A DNA stretch of 35,857 nucleotides, from NCBI RefSeq assembly GCF_014648295.1, contig NZ_BMQV01000045.1, forward strand, positions 1 through 35,857, given 5' to 3'. Positions 16,741-25,127 of the stretch are shown here, one piece after another. The stretch's first letter is position 1. Each line of letters opens with the position of its first letter. Both the position numbers and the translations under genes were made by a program. The notes beneath the pieces were generated by a model, which was given only the letters and a program-made list of their open reading frames with translations, had not been told where the DNA came from and ran no database searches. The stretch comes from Shewanella saliphila (GTDB taxonomy: Bacteria > Pseudomonadota > Gammaproteobacteria > Enterobacterales > Shewanellaceae).

Positions 16741-17436
16741 TTAAATAGCTAATCTTCTCGTTGGGGTAATTATCACTGGCAACGGCACATCCCAAAAATC
16801 GGTAGGTACCTGGCTTACTTCCTGACAGTCGTGGGCAAAACCAACGGCTAAAGGTTTGTTATTAACGACTTGGGTTAACGTGCGGTCGTAGTAACCGCCA
16901 CCCATCCCCATACGATTACCGTGTTCATCAAATGCCACCATAGGCGTGATGATCATATCGAGTTGCTCAACGGTGATCACATGCTGCACATTGAGTTTAG
17001 GTTCGCTAATACCGTATTGGTTTTTAACCATCACCGAGTCACGATCGTAACGTACAAATAACAAGTGACCTTTGCAAAATGGATGGATAAGCGGCAAATA
17101 AACGTTGATGTTTAACTCCCACAGTGCATCAATCAATTTTTGCGTGGCTAATTCGCCGTCATGGGTTAAATACACGGCCACATGTTGTGCCGATTGTGCC
17201 TGAATTTCTGCAAGCATATGTCTGCTGGCTATTAATGCCAATTGGCTTTGTTCTTCCGTTGATAAGCTGTTGCGCTCTTGCCTAACGTGACGACGAATAT
17301 TATCACGGCTCATGCCTGAGCTATCAAACAAAGGCTCTTGTAATTCAGAAGGGGTGGCAAAATAACTAATGCGCGCAGAAGAGGTTGACGTAACAGGACG
17401 ATTGTCGGTGTTCGTCATAAAACGCATGATACTCAT
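16741..17436 (-). CDS. fau: 5-formyltetrahydrofolate cyclo-ligase
   Basis: The YgfA/MTHFS family enzyme that converts 5-formyltetrahydrofolate to 5,10-methenyltetrahydrofolate with ATP. The signature GMGGGYYDRTL and the segments RQERNSLSTEEQ, VAVYLTHDGELAT, YLPLIHPF and VAFDEHGNRMGMGGG are seen. The N-terminus is uncertain: several in-frame ATGs lie at 17454, 17436, 17427 and 17418. Homology to the family begins only near a later Met (GMSRDNIRRHVRQ). I give 17436, which has GGAG upstream at loose spacing. In E. coli this gene directly follows 6S RNA; here it lies about 6.3 kb downstream of it on the same strand. Folate chemistry links it to gcvT and folE nearby. Confidence 0.88.
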   Translation of the reverse strand: MSIMRFMTNTDNRPVTSTSSARISYFATPSELQEPLFDSSGMSRDNIRRHVRQERNSLSTEEQSQLALIASRHMLAEIQAQSAQHVAVYLTHDGELATQKLIDALWELNINVYLPLIHPFCKGHLLFVRYDRDSVMVKNQYGISEPKLNVQHVITVEQLDMIITPMVAFDEHGNRMGMGGGYYDRTLTQVVNNKPLAVGFAHDCQEVSQVPTDFWDVPLPVIITPTRRLAI

Positions 17437-17500
17437 AGGTAGGGAGCACTCCATCACTTACAAATGCAATTAATAACAAAATATTCTGGCTAGACTATCG

Positions 17501-17568
17501 CGTTCTGAATAGATATGAAAGCATAGGTTTACTCGGTGCTAATGTATGCTTCATATCCATTCAAAACG
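17501..17568. repeat. Long imperfect hairpin between the 633-residue protein gene and fau
   Basis: CGTTCTGAATAGATATGAA then AGCATA (17501-17525) pairs with the complementary arm at 17545-17568, with two mismatches and one bulged A, around a 19-base loop. No T-run follows in either direction. It could be an RNA-processing or stability hairpin at the end of the operon, or a small palindromic repeat. Confidence 0.6.
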
Positions 17569-17575
17569 CATTAGT

Positions 17576-19477
17576 TTATTTATCCATATTCATTGATTTT
17601 AACAATACTGGACTATCGTAATCAGCCACCATGGTTTTGGCTTTTAACCAAAAGCGTCTTCGAGTTAAAAAGTACGTAAAGCTAATGGATAATAAGCTCC
17701 ACTCAACAATATTTATCTGCATAAAATGTACGCCAGAGGTCAATAACTTGTTCACTTCTCGGTTGTAATGGGCATGATCGGCAATAAACGCATAAGTTGG
17801 GTTGATTGCATAAAACCCATATTGAATAGCGCAATAAATACCTACAGCGGCCACTAATCCCAGCAATTTGCTATACCACTTTTGTGGCCACTTAACCCCA
17901 ATGACCATCAAGTAGATACCCACTAATAGTGAACCGCAGACAAGAGTGCTGGCAATGGCAGGGGAGTCATTAAGCAGTGCTAACGTATTGTAATAAATTG
18001 ACAATGCAATGTGGGGGAACAATAAGGTAATAGCGATAGCTAATAGCCAAATCTTGGTGTTACTGATGTTTTTCCAATACCACTTTTTAACGCCTTGGTA
18101 GCTTAACCACAGCAAACCGAATACAAAAGCATAGTTAGCCAAGGCGGGCAGTCCAAATAATCCAAATTTCATGCTTAATAGGGCAAACATCCATTCTGGC
18201 ACTTGTGTCACGCTCATACGGTAGCCAGATTCGGCTGCAAAAGAGGGGAATAACAACGCGATTAACATGCCCAAAACAAAGAACAGATAGGTGTATTTAA
18301 TCAAACTTAACAACATGTTGGGTGCAATACCCTTAACACTTTGTTTTTTTAATGTGCTGACCAAGTTTTGGTAATTCGATATAACCGCATCTTTAATGTC
18401 TGTTGATACCCAATTTTCGGTTAATAAGGCAATTTGGGTGTTGGTGGCATCGGCTTCGATAATGTCTTTTATTGCAGGTGTTGCTAACACGGCTTTGTCA
18501 TCTGCCTGGCTTTTGCCTGTCATTTTTTGCGCCACACGCCATACCGCAGGATCATAAACACCACCTGCATTATGGGTGGTGTCTTTTTTGCCGGCGAAAC
18601 ACATTTTTGTGTCGGTGTTATCAATGGTCGCGGTAAATTGTAAGGTTGGCAGTTTAGCGGTAAAAGCATAGATAAACGTACAACCATCTAAAGCGCCGTC
18701 AACATCGACCTCAGTAATATCGGTTAAATGGTAAACCAAGTTTAAGCCGTTATTTTTAACAAACTCAGAGGTCCATTCGTGGTAATCATTGCTGTTATAA
18801 GCCCACTTCGTACTGCGCTTGGCATCACCATCAATGGTGTAACTGTAATAAAGGTAACCACCACCGCTACAAGTGCTACACGTTACAGAACCAGACCCAC
18901 CACAGCTATTGCAGGTTTTTTTACCGCTGCCCCAACAAGATGTGCATGACTCTGTTGTATAAACAGTACGATTATTGTGACTATCGTAACGCGATGTACT
19001 GACGCGCCCTGTACCACTACAACCATGGCAGCTGTTTTTGCCAGAACCATAACAGCCGGAGCAGCTTTGACTGCCTGAGCCGCTACAGTTGTAGCAAATC
19101 TTACTGCCTACATAGGTCTCTGGCGCAGATTTAAGCCCTCTGTTGCGGATTAAAAAATTGCTGGTAATATCTGGGCCTAAAATGTTTAAAAACCGTTCAT
19201 TAAACAGCGCATTTTGTCCGCTAGCGTATTCTTTGGCTTTGTCATGAGCATAGTCTCGTGCATTTGCTGCACTGCCAGATTTAATCCCTGAAGGACAATG
19301 ACCACCATGTCGATGTTCACTCACTCCCACTTCAATCGTCCAGCCAAAAGTAAACTTAAGTTGCGGCAGTTTGACTTGTTCATGACTTAATTTAACTGGC
19401 ACATCGACACCAGTGAGTACTTTACCGTTGCTACGAATAAAACTCTGAAATTGTTCTAATTTACTCACGTAATACAT
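17576..19477 (-). CDS. Membrane protein with DnaJ-like cysteine-rich zinc module
   Basis: A 633-residue protein I do not recognise as a named gene. Residues 1-120 are soluble with a His-rich stretch (EHRHGGH). Residues about 125-205 hold six CxxC pairs in CxxCxGxG-like repeats (CYNC, CSGC, CHGC, CTSC, CNSC, CSTC), as in the zinc-binding centre of DnaJ but with more pairs and no J domain. A soluble region follows to about 390, and then about six transmembrane segments fill the C-terminal third. The start could instead be GTG at 19465, which has AGGA eight bases upstream. It is the last of three same-strand genes with gaps under 60 bases. A membrane-anchored, zinc-dependent protein-folding or quality-control role is a guess. 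Confidence 0.75.
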   Translation of the reverse strand: MYYVSKLEQFQSFIRSNGKVLTGVDVPVKLSHEQVKLPQLKFTFGWTIEVGVSEHRHGGHCPSGIKSGSAANARDYAHDKAKEYASGQNALFNERFLNILGPDITSNFLIRNRGLKSAPETYVGSKICYNCSGSGSQSCSGCYGSGKNSCHGCSGTGRVSTSRYDSHNNRTVYTTESCTSCWGSGKKTCNSCGGSGSVTCSTCSGGGYLYYSYTIDGDAKRSTKWAYNSNDYHEWTSEFVKNNGLNLVYHLTDITEVDVDGALDGCTFIYAFTAKLPTLQFTATIDNTDTKMCFAGKKDTTHNAGGVYDPAVWRVAQKMTGKSQADDKAVLATPAIKDIIEADATNTQIALLTENWVSTDIKDAVISNYQNLVSTLKKQSVKGIAPNMLLSLIKYTYLFFVLGMLIALLFPSFAAESGYRMSVTQVPEWMFALLSMKFGLFGLPALANYAFVFGLLWLSYQGVKKWYWKNISNTKIWLLAIAITLLFPHIALSIYYNTLALLNDSPAIASTLVCGSLLVGIYLMVIGVKWPQKWYSKLLGLVAAVGIYCAIQYGFYAINPTYAFIADHAHYNREVNKLLTSGVHFMQINIVEWSLLSISFTYFLTRRRFWLKAKTMVADYDSPVLLKSMNMDK

Positions 19478-19534
19478 CCTATAATCTTTGCGTGAATGCT
19501 TGCTGCTTTGTGTTTTTATTTACAACACCGCGAC

Positions 19535-21997
19535 TTAAAAATTGAATTCAAACTCAGTCTCATCGGCCTTGAGGTAAACCCACTTTCTAATGGTCGTTTG
19601 TCCTGGTGCTGAAACTTTAATGTCATAACTGCCCGCGGGTAGCATCATGCCGGGTTGGTATTTGGGTTTGATGCTCATCACTGAAATGCTGGCATTAGCA
19701 ATATTGGTCTTAATGGTCAGCGGCAGTAATGCCGAGCTTTTAGCTGATGATTTGCGTGGTTTACTCACGTCATGTGCTGGCATTACCGCTAAATCAAAAC
19801 GGTTAATTGGGTCGCTAATGGCATCAAACCCAGTGGTAATCAATAAGTGTTGATCAATCGATGAGCCAACGGGTTGCACCATAGGCAGAGTCACTAATAG
19901 CCATTTAAGGGTGTATGAAATCGTCGCAGAGTCATTCTTTTCCATTTGATCAAAAAAGTAATGCAACGACGAGCCCGGCATAGTGTATTGGTTGCCGCCC
20001 ATGGATAAAGGCACTACAAAAATTGATGCCAGTAAAAGGGCCGATATTGCTGGTTTGATTAAACGATTCGGTTTAGCGATTGGTGTTGTCGACGACCTTT
20101 TTGCTTGCACAAGCTCTACAGCTTTCATCGGTAATTTCAATACCGTTAACAGTACGAGCGCTAAGCTAATCGACATCGATATCGGTGGGATAATCGTTGA
20201 CCTTAATGCCGATTTACCCGTTGATTCAAACACTCCTCCATCGGCAAATTCAGCTTGTTGAGCCTCAAGTACATTAAGGTACTCAAGGGTTTTACGTTTA
20301 ATGTTTGGTTCAATAATATGTTGTTTAAATTCGCGATTGTTCCAGTCGGCCAGTGTTGGGTTTACATAAAGCTCTTTCATTTCAGTTTCAATACGTTGTT
20401 GAATATCGCTCTGCTTTTGAAAGGCTTGCCAGCTCAAATTTGGTGGCATATCGCTGCCTTTGGCTTTCATGCTTGAACGCCACTTTGCATCAGCTTGCTG
20501 CCGGACTTTTTTGGCGACGGCAATATCAAAGCTGTTGCGGTCGGTGATTGACCAAGATGGCGATAAAGTTAAGCCTTTTTGCTTTAGCTGTTTATTCACT
20601 TTTACGCTGGTGAGTTCATGGACTCTAAAGTCATGGATGGAGTTAATCCCTAATGGGTAACCGCCTGACTCTTTTATAAAGTCTGGCGCCATTTTTACCA
20701 TCAATACCTTTTTATAATGGTTAACGTCGTTGGTATACACCATGCGATGATCTTTAAAGCCGGCATCGCCACCGGTAATCGCATCGGCCGCCTGCATTGC
20801 GGTATATAGGCCTAGGGTCATAATCCCTGAGAGAATAGAGTTGCCGACGTTTTCAGAGGTTGAGATCTCCTCGCGAATAAGCCAATCGTCAGGCGGAATA
20901 TAAGGGATACTGTATTTGGCGATTTCTTTGTCGTAGCCTTTTTGCAGTCGCTCAAAGCAGCGATCTTTACTGCTGCCACTCTTCTTTTCGGCACATTTAT
21001 TACGGCGTTCAAAATAGTCATACAGTTTTGGCGCAATTTTTTGTGCTCGAGATTCTACCCGAGCTTCATAAGCCTTGGTCCCTTGCTGATATTTCTCCCA
21101 GCCTTGTTTAACTTGGTTTTGCGTATCAAGCCAGTACTCATCAGAGCGAGTTTGTACACTGGCAAGCGCTTGGTTGTATTGATTAGAACCTGAGGCGTAC
21201 TCTGTGTATTTATCACGCAGAGTTTGGCGAAAATTATCGTATTGACCATAATGCTCATCAAAGCGAGACATCGCGCGATCGCGAACAAGCTTCTCCATGA
21301 TCAAGCGTTTCTTTTGTGTTAAGTCTGCTACCAATTGGTCGTCAGCGTAAACTAAACCACCAAAAACCGATAAAAAGGTTTTCTCAGTCGCGTTGTGAGT
21401 TTTATTGGGGTCGTATTCTATGCCTTCAAACTTAATGGAGTTTTCAATCAATGCACTGCGCAGTATTTGAGACAAGTACGCTTGTTGGCGCTCTTCAGAG
21501 GTAGATGCATCAATAATAAAATGATCCACTAACCACTTTTGACCAAAAAACACCGTTGGCCATACCATCACCGCAATCAACGCAAAATACCCGAACGCGC
21601 GGCTGACATTAGCCAGCTTTTTACCTTTTAATAATAAATCTGCCAGCAGTAAGGTTACCCCAATACCACTGATGGTTCGGCCAAATAATTCCACCACACG
21701 TAGGTCTTCAAAGGTGGCATTACGCCCACCCGCAACGTCGGTTAACGCTGCATTAAACACCGCCTCAGGAAACAAATACACTAGCGAGCAGATAAACATT
21801 AACAACATCCACCAAAAGGGTTTGCCTGTCTGGGATATTTGGGCCTCTACCGTTTGTTTTTTGGCGGCTTTTGCTGCACTTGATTGTTGATGTTTTTGTA
21901 CTTTCTTTAGCTCTTTTGCCGCAGATTCCATTTTTTGCTGTGTAGGTGCGCTGTTAAGCAGGTTTGTCGCAAATGGACTTTTGTTATGCTCAGTCAT
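19535..21997 (-). CDS. Large membrane protein with C-terminal PEGA-like domain
   Basis: An 820-residue protein of unknown function. An N-terminal soluble, lysine- and glutamine-rich segment (residues 1-55) precedes three hydrophobic segments (about 58-150). A long charged, helical, probably coiled-coil-forming region (about 165-590, with ERLQKG-like heptads and many Lys/Glu) follows, then two more membrane segments (about 605-680). The C-terminal 80 or so residues form a beta-rich module with YQPGMMLPAGSYDIKVSAPG, a pattern like PEGA/surface-layer-type repeats. It is in the middle of the three-gene operon, 57 bases before the DnaJ-like gene. No Shine-Dalgarno of note. Envelope-associated is all I would claim. 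Confidence 0.72.
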   Translation of the reverse strand: MTEHNKSPFATNLLNSAPTQQKMESAAKELKKVQKHQQSSAAKAAKKQTVEAQISQTGKPFWWMLLMFICSLVYLFPEAVFNAALTDVAGGRNATFEDLRVVELFGRTISGIGVTLLLADLLLKGKKLANVSRAFGYFALIAVMVWPTVFFGQKWLVDHFIIDASTSEERQQAYLSQILRSALIENSIKFEGIEYDPNKTHNATEKTFLSVFGGLVYADDQLVADLTQKKRLIMEKLVRDRAMSRFDEHYGQYDNFRQTLRDKYTEYASGSNQYNQALASVQTRSDEYWLDTQNQVKQGWEKYQQGTKAYEARVESRAQKIAPKLYDYFERRNKCAEKKSGSSKDRCFERLQKGYDKEIAKYSIPYIPPDDWLIREEISTSENVGNSILSGIMTLGLYTAMQAADAITGGDAGFKDHRMVYTNDVNHYKKVLMVKMAPDFIKESGGYPLGINSIHDFRVHELTSVKVNKQLKQKGLTLSPSWSITDRNSFDIAVAKKVRQQADAKWRSSMKAKGSDMPPNLSWQAFQKQSDIQQRIETEMKELYVNPTLADWNNREFKQHIIEPNIKRKTLEYLNVLEAQQAEFADGGVFESTGKSALRSTIIPPISMSISLALVLLTVLKLPMKAVELVQAKRSSTTPIAKPNRLIKPAISALLLASIFVVPLSMGGNQYTMPGSSLHYFFDQMEKNDSATISYTLKWLLVTLPMVQPVGSSIDQHLLITTGFDAISDPINRFDLAVMPAHDVSKPRKSSAKSSALLPLTIKTNIANASISVMSIKPKYQPGMMLPAGSYDIKVSAPGQTTIRKWVYLKADETEFEFNF

Positions 21998-22056
21998 AGT
22001 CGTATTTATCAGCCATTATTTTTTAATTTTTATGTAACCTGAGCTCAGGTTATGTA

Positions 22057-23508
22057 TTACTGCGAACGTGTCGGCAACTTCAAAATAATTGTTTCGCCGG
22101 TGTCGTTATCAATCTTTTCATCGGTAATCGTCGGAAATCCATGCTCTAACAATGGCGTCGGTATATTGTTAGCCACAGGGGCAACTGGCGCGCTATTGAT
22201 GGCCTTAAGGCCTGCGTTTAGCGACAAGTAGTAACCTTCGTGTTGATAGCCGCGCATTTCGTCAAAACGGTCAAAGTCGGCATCTTGCGGTAAAGATGTA
22301 ATGTAACGACCCACAGGGCTTATTGCCTGGTATTGCTTAGCCGGTATTGCGGCATTAAATAATCGCTGGCAAATGTTGTAAGGCGTTGCATCGACAATCG
22401 CCCCATCTGGCAACGTTGATGGGGATAATTTAACTAACTGAGATTGATGATATTCGCTGCCATTTAGGGAGTAGGTATAAACTTTCATTCCCAGTTGATG
22501 AGCGTCATGTTTAACGTTTGAGTGCTGCATAAAACTGCGTATATCCAAGTGGATCCCTGAATTACTTCCGAGCTTTCTGTGCAATGCCGACAGTGATGAT
22601 TTTGAGGTGTAGTCTTTGTAGCGAGAGCGATAACGTTTAGTGCCATAGCGACCGGCTAGCTCGAGGTTATTTTGGTTATCTAAATAGTAAGCGTCGTTTT
22701 TGACGCCTTTACGTAAATCGGCGGCTAATTTTTCAACACTGGTAGGGTGGCCACCCTGAATAAACCCTAAATACACCGACGGGTTAATGCCTCGCAGTTT
22801 ATAAAGCGTTTCTTGATTGGTTGAAGAATAATAAAACCCACCTAAGCCAATGTATCTTCGCAACATATTATCAAGCTCAACTAACTTTTGACCGTTGGTG
22901 TCGGATTTAATCTCTACATTGAGTTGTTGATTGTTATGGCGATATGCGGCAAAGGTTTTAAAGGCTTCAACAGCGGTAATAGGGCGTTGATTGAGTAAAT
23001 TGTTACTGTGCTTGTCTCGCAGCTTAAGGTTAGAGAACTCTTTAAAGCTCATGCGGTTTAGCTTGAAACGTTCGCCGGTGTAATACACGGTGGCACGGCC
23101 TGTTTGGCTATCGTGATGATTAACCCAGGTGCCGTCTTTAAGCAGCATCACGTCAATTTCAACACTGTTAAAGTTGTCGTTTAATGCAGACGCGATGGCA
23201 TTGGCGCTGCTCTCAGGTTGGCGAAAATCGCCGCGGTGGGCTGATATTTCTAACGGGCATTGAGCAGTAGACAACATTTTTATATTGCCGCTGTTAGCCA
23301 GATATAAATTTCGGTCAGCTAAACTCAATTGAGTATCAATAATATTTGCGCCCTGAGTGAGTGCATCCGTAGGGAAATGGGATAGCTCAGCAGGCGTAGT
23401 ATTAATGGGTTTAACTGGGGTAGGAGTGGATTTACAACCGGTTAAAGTGAACAGTAGAACAACAATAATGGTGCAGTAAACCTTAATGATAACGCCACGA
23501 CTTATCAT
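22057..23508 (-). CDS. Lipoprotein with glycerophosphodiester phosphodiesterase (GDPD)-like domain
   Basis: A 483-residue protein. The N-terminus is a lipoprotein signal (hydrophobic VVLLFTLTGC, lipobox LTGC with Cys25), so it should be membrane-anchored in the envelope. The mid-N-terminal region has the GDPD signatures: ISAHRGD followed by PESSANA (HR...PE..), then SVEIDVMLLKDG and NHHD, which carry the metal-binding and general acid residues. Residues about 175-400 continue a TIM-barrel-like pattern. The C-terminal about 80 residues are extra. It opens the three-gene operon, 59 bases before the 820-residue gene. Substrate could be glycerophosphodiesters or another phosphodiester. Confidence 0.8.
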   Translation of the reverse strand: MISRGVIIKVYCTIIVVLLFTLTGCKSTPTPVKPINTTPAELSHFPTDALTQGANIIDTQLSLADRNLYLANSGNIKMLSTAQCPLEISAHRGDFRQPESSANAIASALNDNFNSVEIDVMLLKDGTWVNHHDSQTGRATVYYTGERFKLNRMSFKEFSNLKLRDKHSNNLLNQRPITAVEAFKTFAAYRHNNQQLNVEIKSDTNGQKLVELDNMLRRYIGLGGFYYSSTNQETLYKLRGINPSVYLGFIQGGHPTSVEKLAADLRKGVKNDAYYLDNQNNLELAGRYGTKRYRSRYKDYTSKSSLSALHRKLGSNSGIHLDIRSFMQHSNVKHDAHQLGMKVYTYSLNGSEYHQSQLVKLSPSTLPDGAIVDATPYNICQRLFNAAIPAKQYQAISPVGRYITSLPQDADFDRFDEMRGYQHEGYYLSLNAGLKAINSAPVAPVANNIPTPLLEHGFPTITDEKIDNDTGETIILKLPTRSQ

Positions 23509-23740
23509 AGTTCATGTTTACAAGTTATTAATATTTAATGTTTTATACATTAACAACTGCGTTAAAACAACCTTGTAAGACTAAGTAATTAGTTTGACAC
23601 GTTAAATTGTGAAGGTAATCTGTGTTGTCTATTTGAAAGTCATACCAATAGGAGTATTTGAATAACCCATTCATTAACGGGTTACAGAGTGATTAGCGCC
23701 AGGAGGTGTTGCTTAATCAGCGCAAAAGAGTGGTACAAAA
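23509..23740. other. Intergenic region between the GDPD gene and 6S RNA
   Basis: No gene is visible. It is A+T-rich, contains AACCC/GGGTT (23672-23676 and 23687-23691) as a small hairpin, and a T-run on the minus strand just after the 6S RNA end that may terminate it. It probably also holds the promoter of the three-gene operon, which I could not place with confidence. Confidence 0.5.
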
Positions 23741-23741
23741 A

Positions 23742-23934
23742 ATTAGGATGCTCCCCAAAATACCGCTGCCGGCGTAGCCCTTGAACCGTAGGTTCAAGGC
23801 GGGTAAATGTTCATTTCCTAAGGCTTCTCGGTACGAGCCGAGCATGCACAATGTCAACAAAAGCATTCACCCTGGGTTTGTAAGTATCGGCACAGGGACA
23901 TAGCCAACTCGCGCATATCCCAGGGAGCAAAACA
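23742..23934 (-). ncRNA. ssrS: 6S RNA
   Basis: Read on the minus strand the sequence has the hallmarks of 6S RNA. GCTCCC near the 5' end pairs with GGGGAGC near the 3' end as the terminal stem. The conserved GCATGCTCGG and CCGAGAAGCCTTA segments are present, as is CCTTGAACC-N3-GGTTCAAGG followed by a GC-rich stem, as in E. coli ssrS. It regulates RNA polymerase holoenzyme in stationary phase. It lies downstream of zapA, as in other gammaproteobacteria. The ends are approximate. The usual downstream partner fau is displaced by three genes. Confidence 0.92.
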
Positions 23935-23977
23935 GGGTAGAATTAAGTCATGTTTAACTTAGCTCTGAATTCTTAGT

Positions 23978-24286
23978 TTAGTCATCCTTGCGGCTTCGTT
24001 CAACCAACGATGTTTCTAATGTTGCTTGTAATAACGAAATACGCTCATCCATTTGCGCCATATATTGCTTATTTTTTTGTTTTTCTTCAAACAATTCATT
24101 GCCAATGTTCAGTGCAGCCATAATGGCTAATTCTTCACGGCTTAAATTGTTAGTACGCGACTTTAAGGTGGTCAGTTGACTTTCAACTTCTCTGGCCACA
24201 GTCCGTAGGGCATCTTCTCGTCCTTTTGGACATGCGATAGAGTAGGTGCGTCCCAAAAGGGTAATTTCAACAGCACTGTTACTCAT
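23978..24286 (-). CDS. zapA: Cell division protein ZapA
   Basis: A 102-residue cytoplasmic protein matching ZapA: VEITLLGRTYSIACP at the start, an RTVAREVESQL helix, then ELAIMAALNIGNELFEEK and a C-terminal coiled coil. ZapA binds FtsZ and promotes filament bundling at the division site. It is transcribed away from ygfB and precedes 6S RNA on the same strand, the normal gammaproteobacterial order. GAGGCGAC lies just before the ATG. Confidence 0.93.
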   Translation of the reverse strand: MSNSAVEITLLGRTYSIACPKGREDALRTVAREVESQLTTLKSRTNNLSREELAIMAALNIGNELFEEKQKNKQYMAQMDERISLLQATLETSLVERSRKDD

Positions 24287-24521
24287 AATGTCGCCTCAGA
24301 TCCCTTAGTCAGTTCGCGAACTATATAGGGCTGAATTTAAAAGCGCAAGGCAAGGGCAACGGTTTTTAACTATTTGCTGATTGAGTGAACAAATCGCCTG
24401 CAATCACTCATGCAGATTGGTATTACTATTCACAAATTTGAGCACAACCTGCGCTAGTATTTGGAGCATTATAGTAACTCTGCTAGCATTGAGACTGATA
24501 TCGCGCTATTAGGAAAAAACC

Positions 24522-25097
24522 ATGGCAACCCCACCTTCGTTATGTATCGAAAAACTTAAACAAGCCTTAGATGCGGCCGAAATTGGCCAGCACCCCGTAG
24601 AAGTGCACGGTGCACTTGTTGGGCTAATTTGTGGTGGCGTAAAACAAGACCATATGGCGTGGCTAAAACCATTGGTTGAGCTAATGAATGACGGCCAAGC
24701 CTTAGAACATAATTTACAGCATTTAATTACTGAGCTTTATCAAGACACCGTAGCCCGTTTGGCTGATTTTGAATTTGGCTTTACTTTATTACTGCCAGAG
24801 GAAGAGGTCTCGCTTAGCCAACGCGTTGAAGCGTTAGCACTGTGGACTCAAAGCTTTTTAACTGGCATTGCCATTATTCAGCCAGAACTGGCTAAAGCAT
24901 CACCGGACGTGCGTGAAGTGATTAAAGACTTAGCTGAAATCGCCCAGGTTGAGTTTGATGTTGGTGATGATGATGAGTCAGAAGCGGCTTATATTGAACT
25001 GCAAGAGTTTGTCAGAATGTCGGCCATTTTATGTTACTCAGAGTTTGGCCTAGACATGCCATTAAATGACACCGACAAATCATCAACTATTCATTAA
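24522..25097 (+). CDS. ygfB: UPF0149 family protein YgfB
   Basis: A 191-residue protein of the YgfB/YecA (UPF0149) family: an all-helical fold with the motifs HGALVGLICGG, FTLLLPEEE, RVEALALWTQSFLTGIA and EIAQVEFDVGDDDESEAAYIELQEFVRM. The function is poorly defined; in Pseudomonas YgfB has been tied to control of beta-lactamase-related genes. AGGA lies upstream of the ATG. It opens the ygfB-ubiH-ubiI operon, with the ubiH start 30 bases after its stop. In E. coli pepP sits between these two genes; here it is absent from that position. Confidence 0.9.
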   Translation: MATPPSLCIEKLKQALDAAEIGQHPVEVHGALVGLICGGVKQDHMAWLKPLVELMNDGQALEHNLQHLITELYQDTVARLADFEFGFTLLLPEEEVSLSQRVEALALWTQSFLTGIAIIQPELAKASPDVREVIKDLAEIAQVEFDVGDDDESEAAYIELQEFVRMSAILCYSEFGLDMPLNDTDKSSTIH

Positions 25098-25127
25098 TTT
25101 TTATCGGTATTAGCCGCGGCGCAGCAA

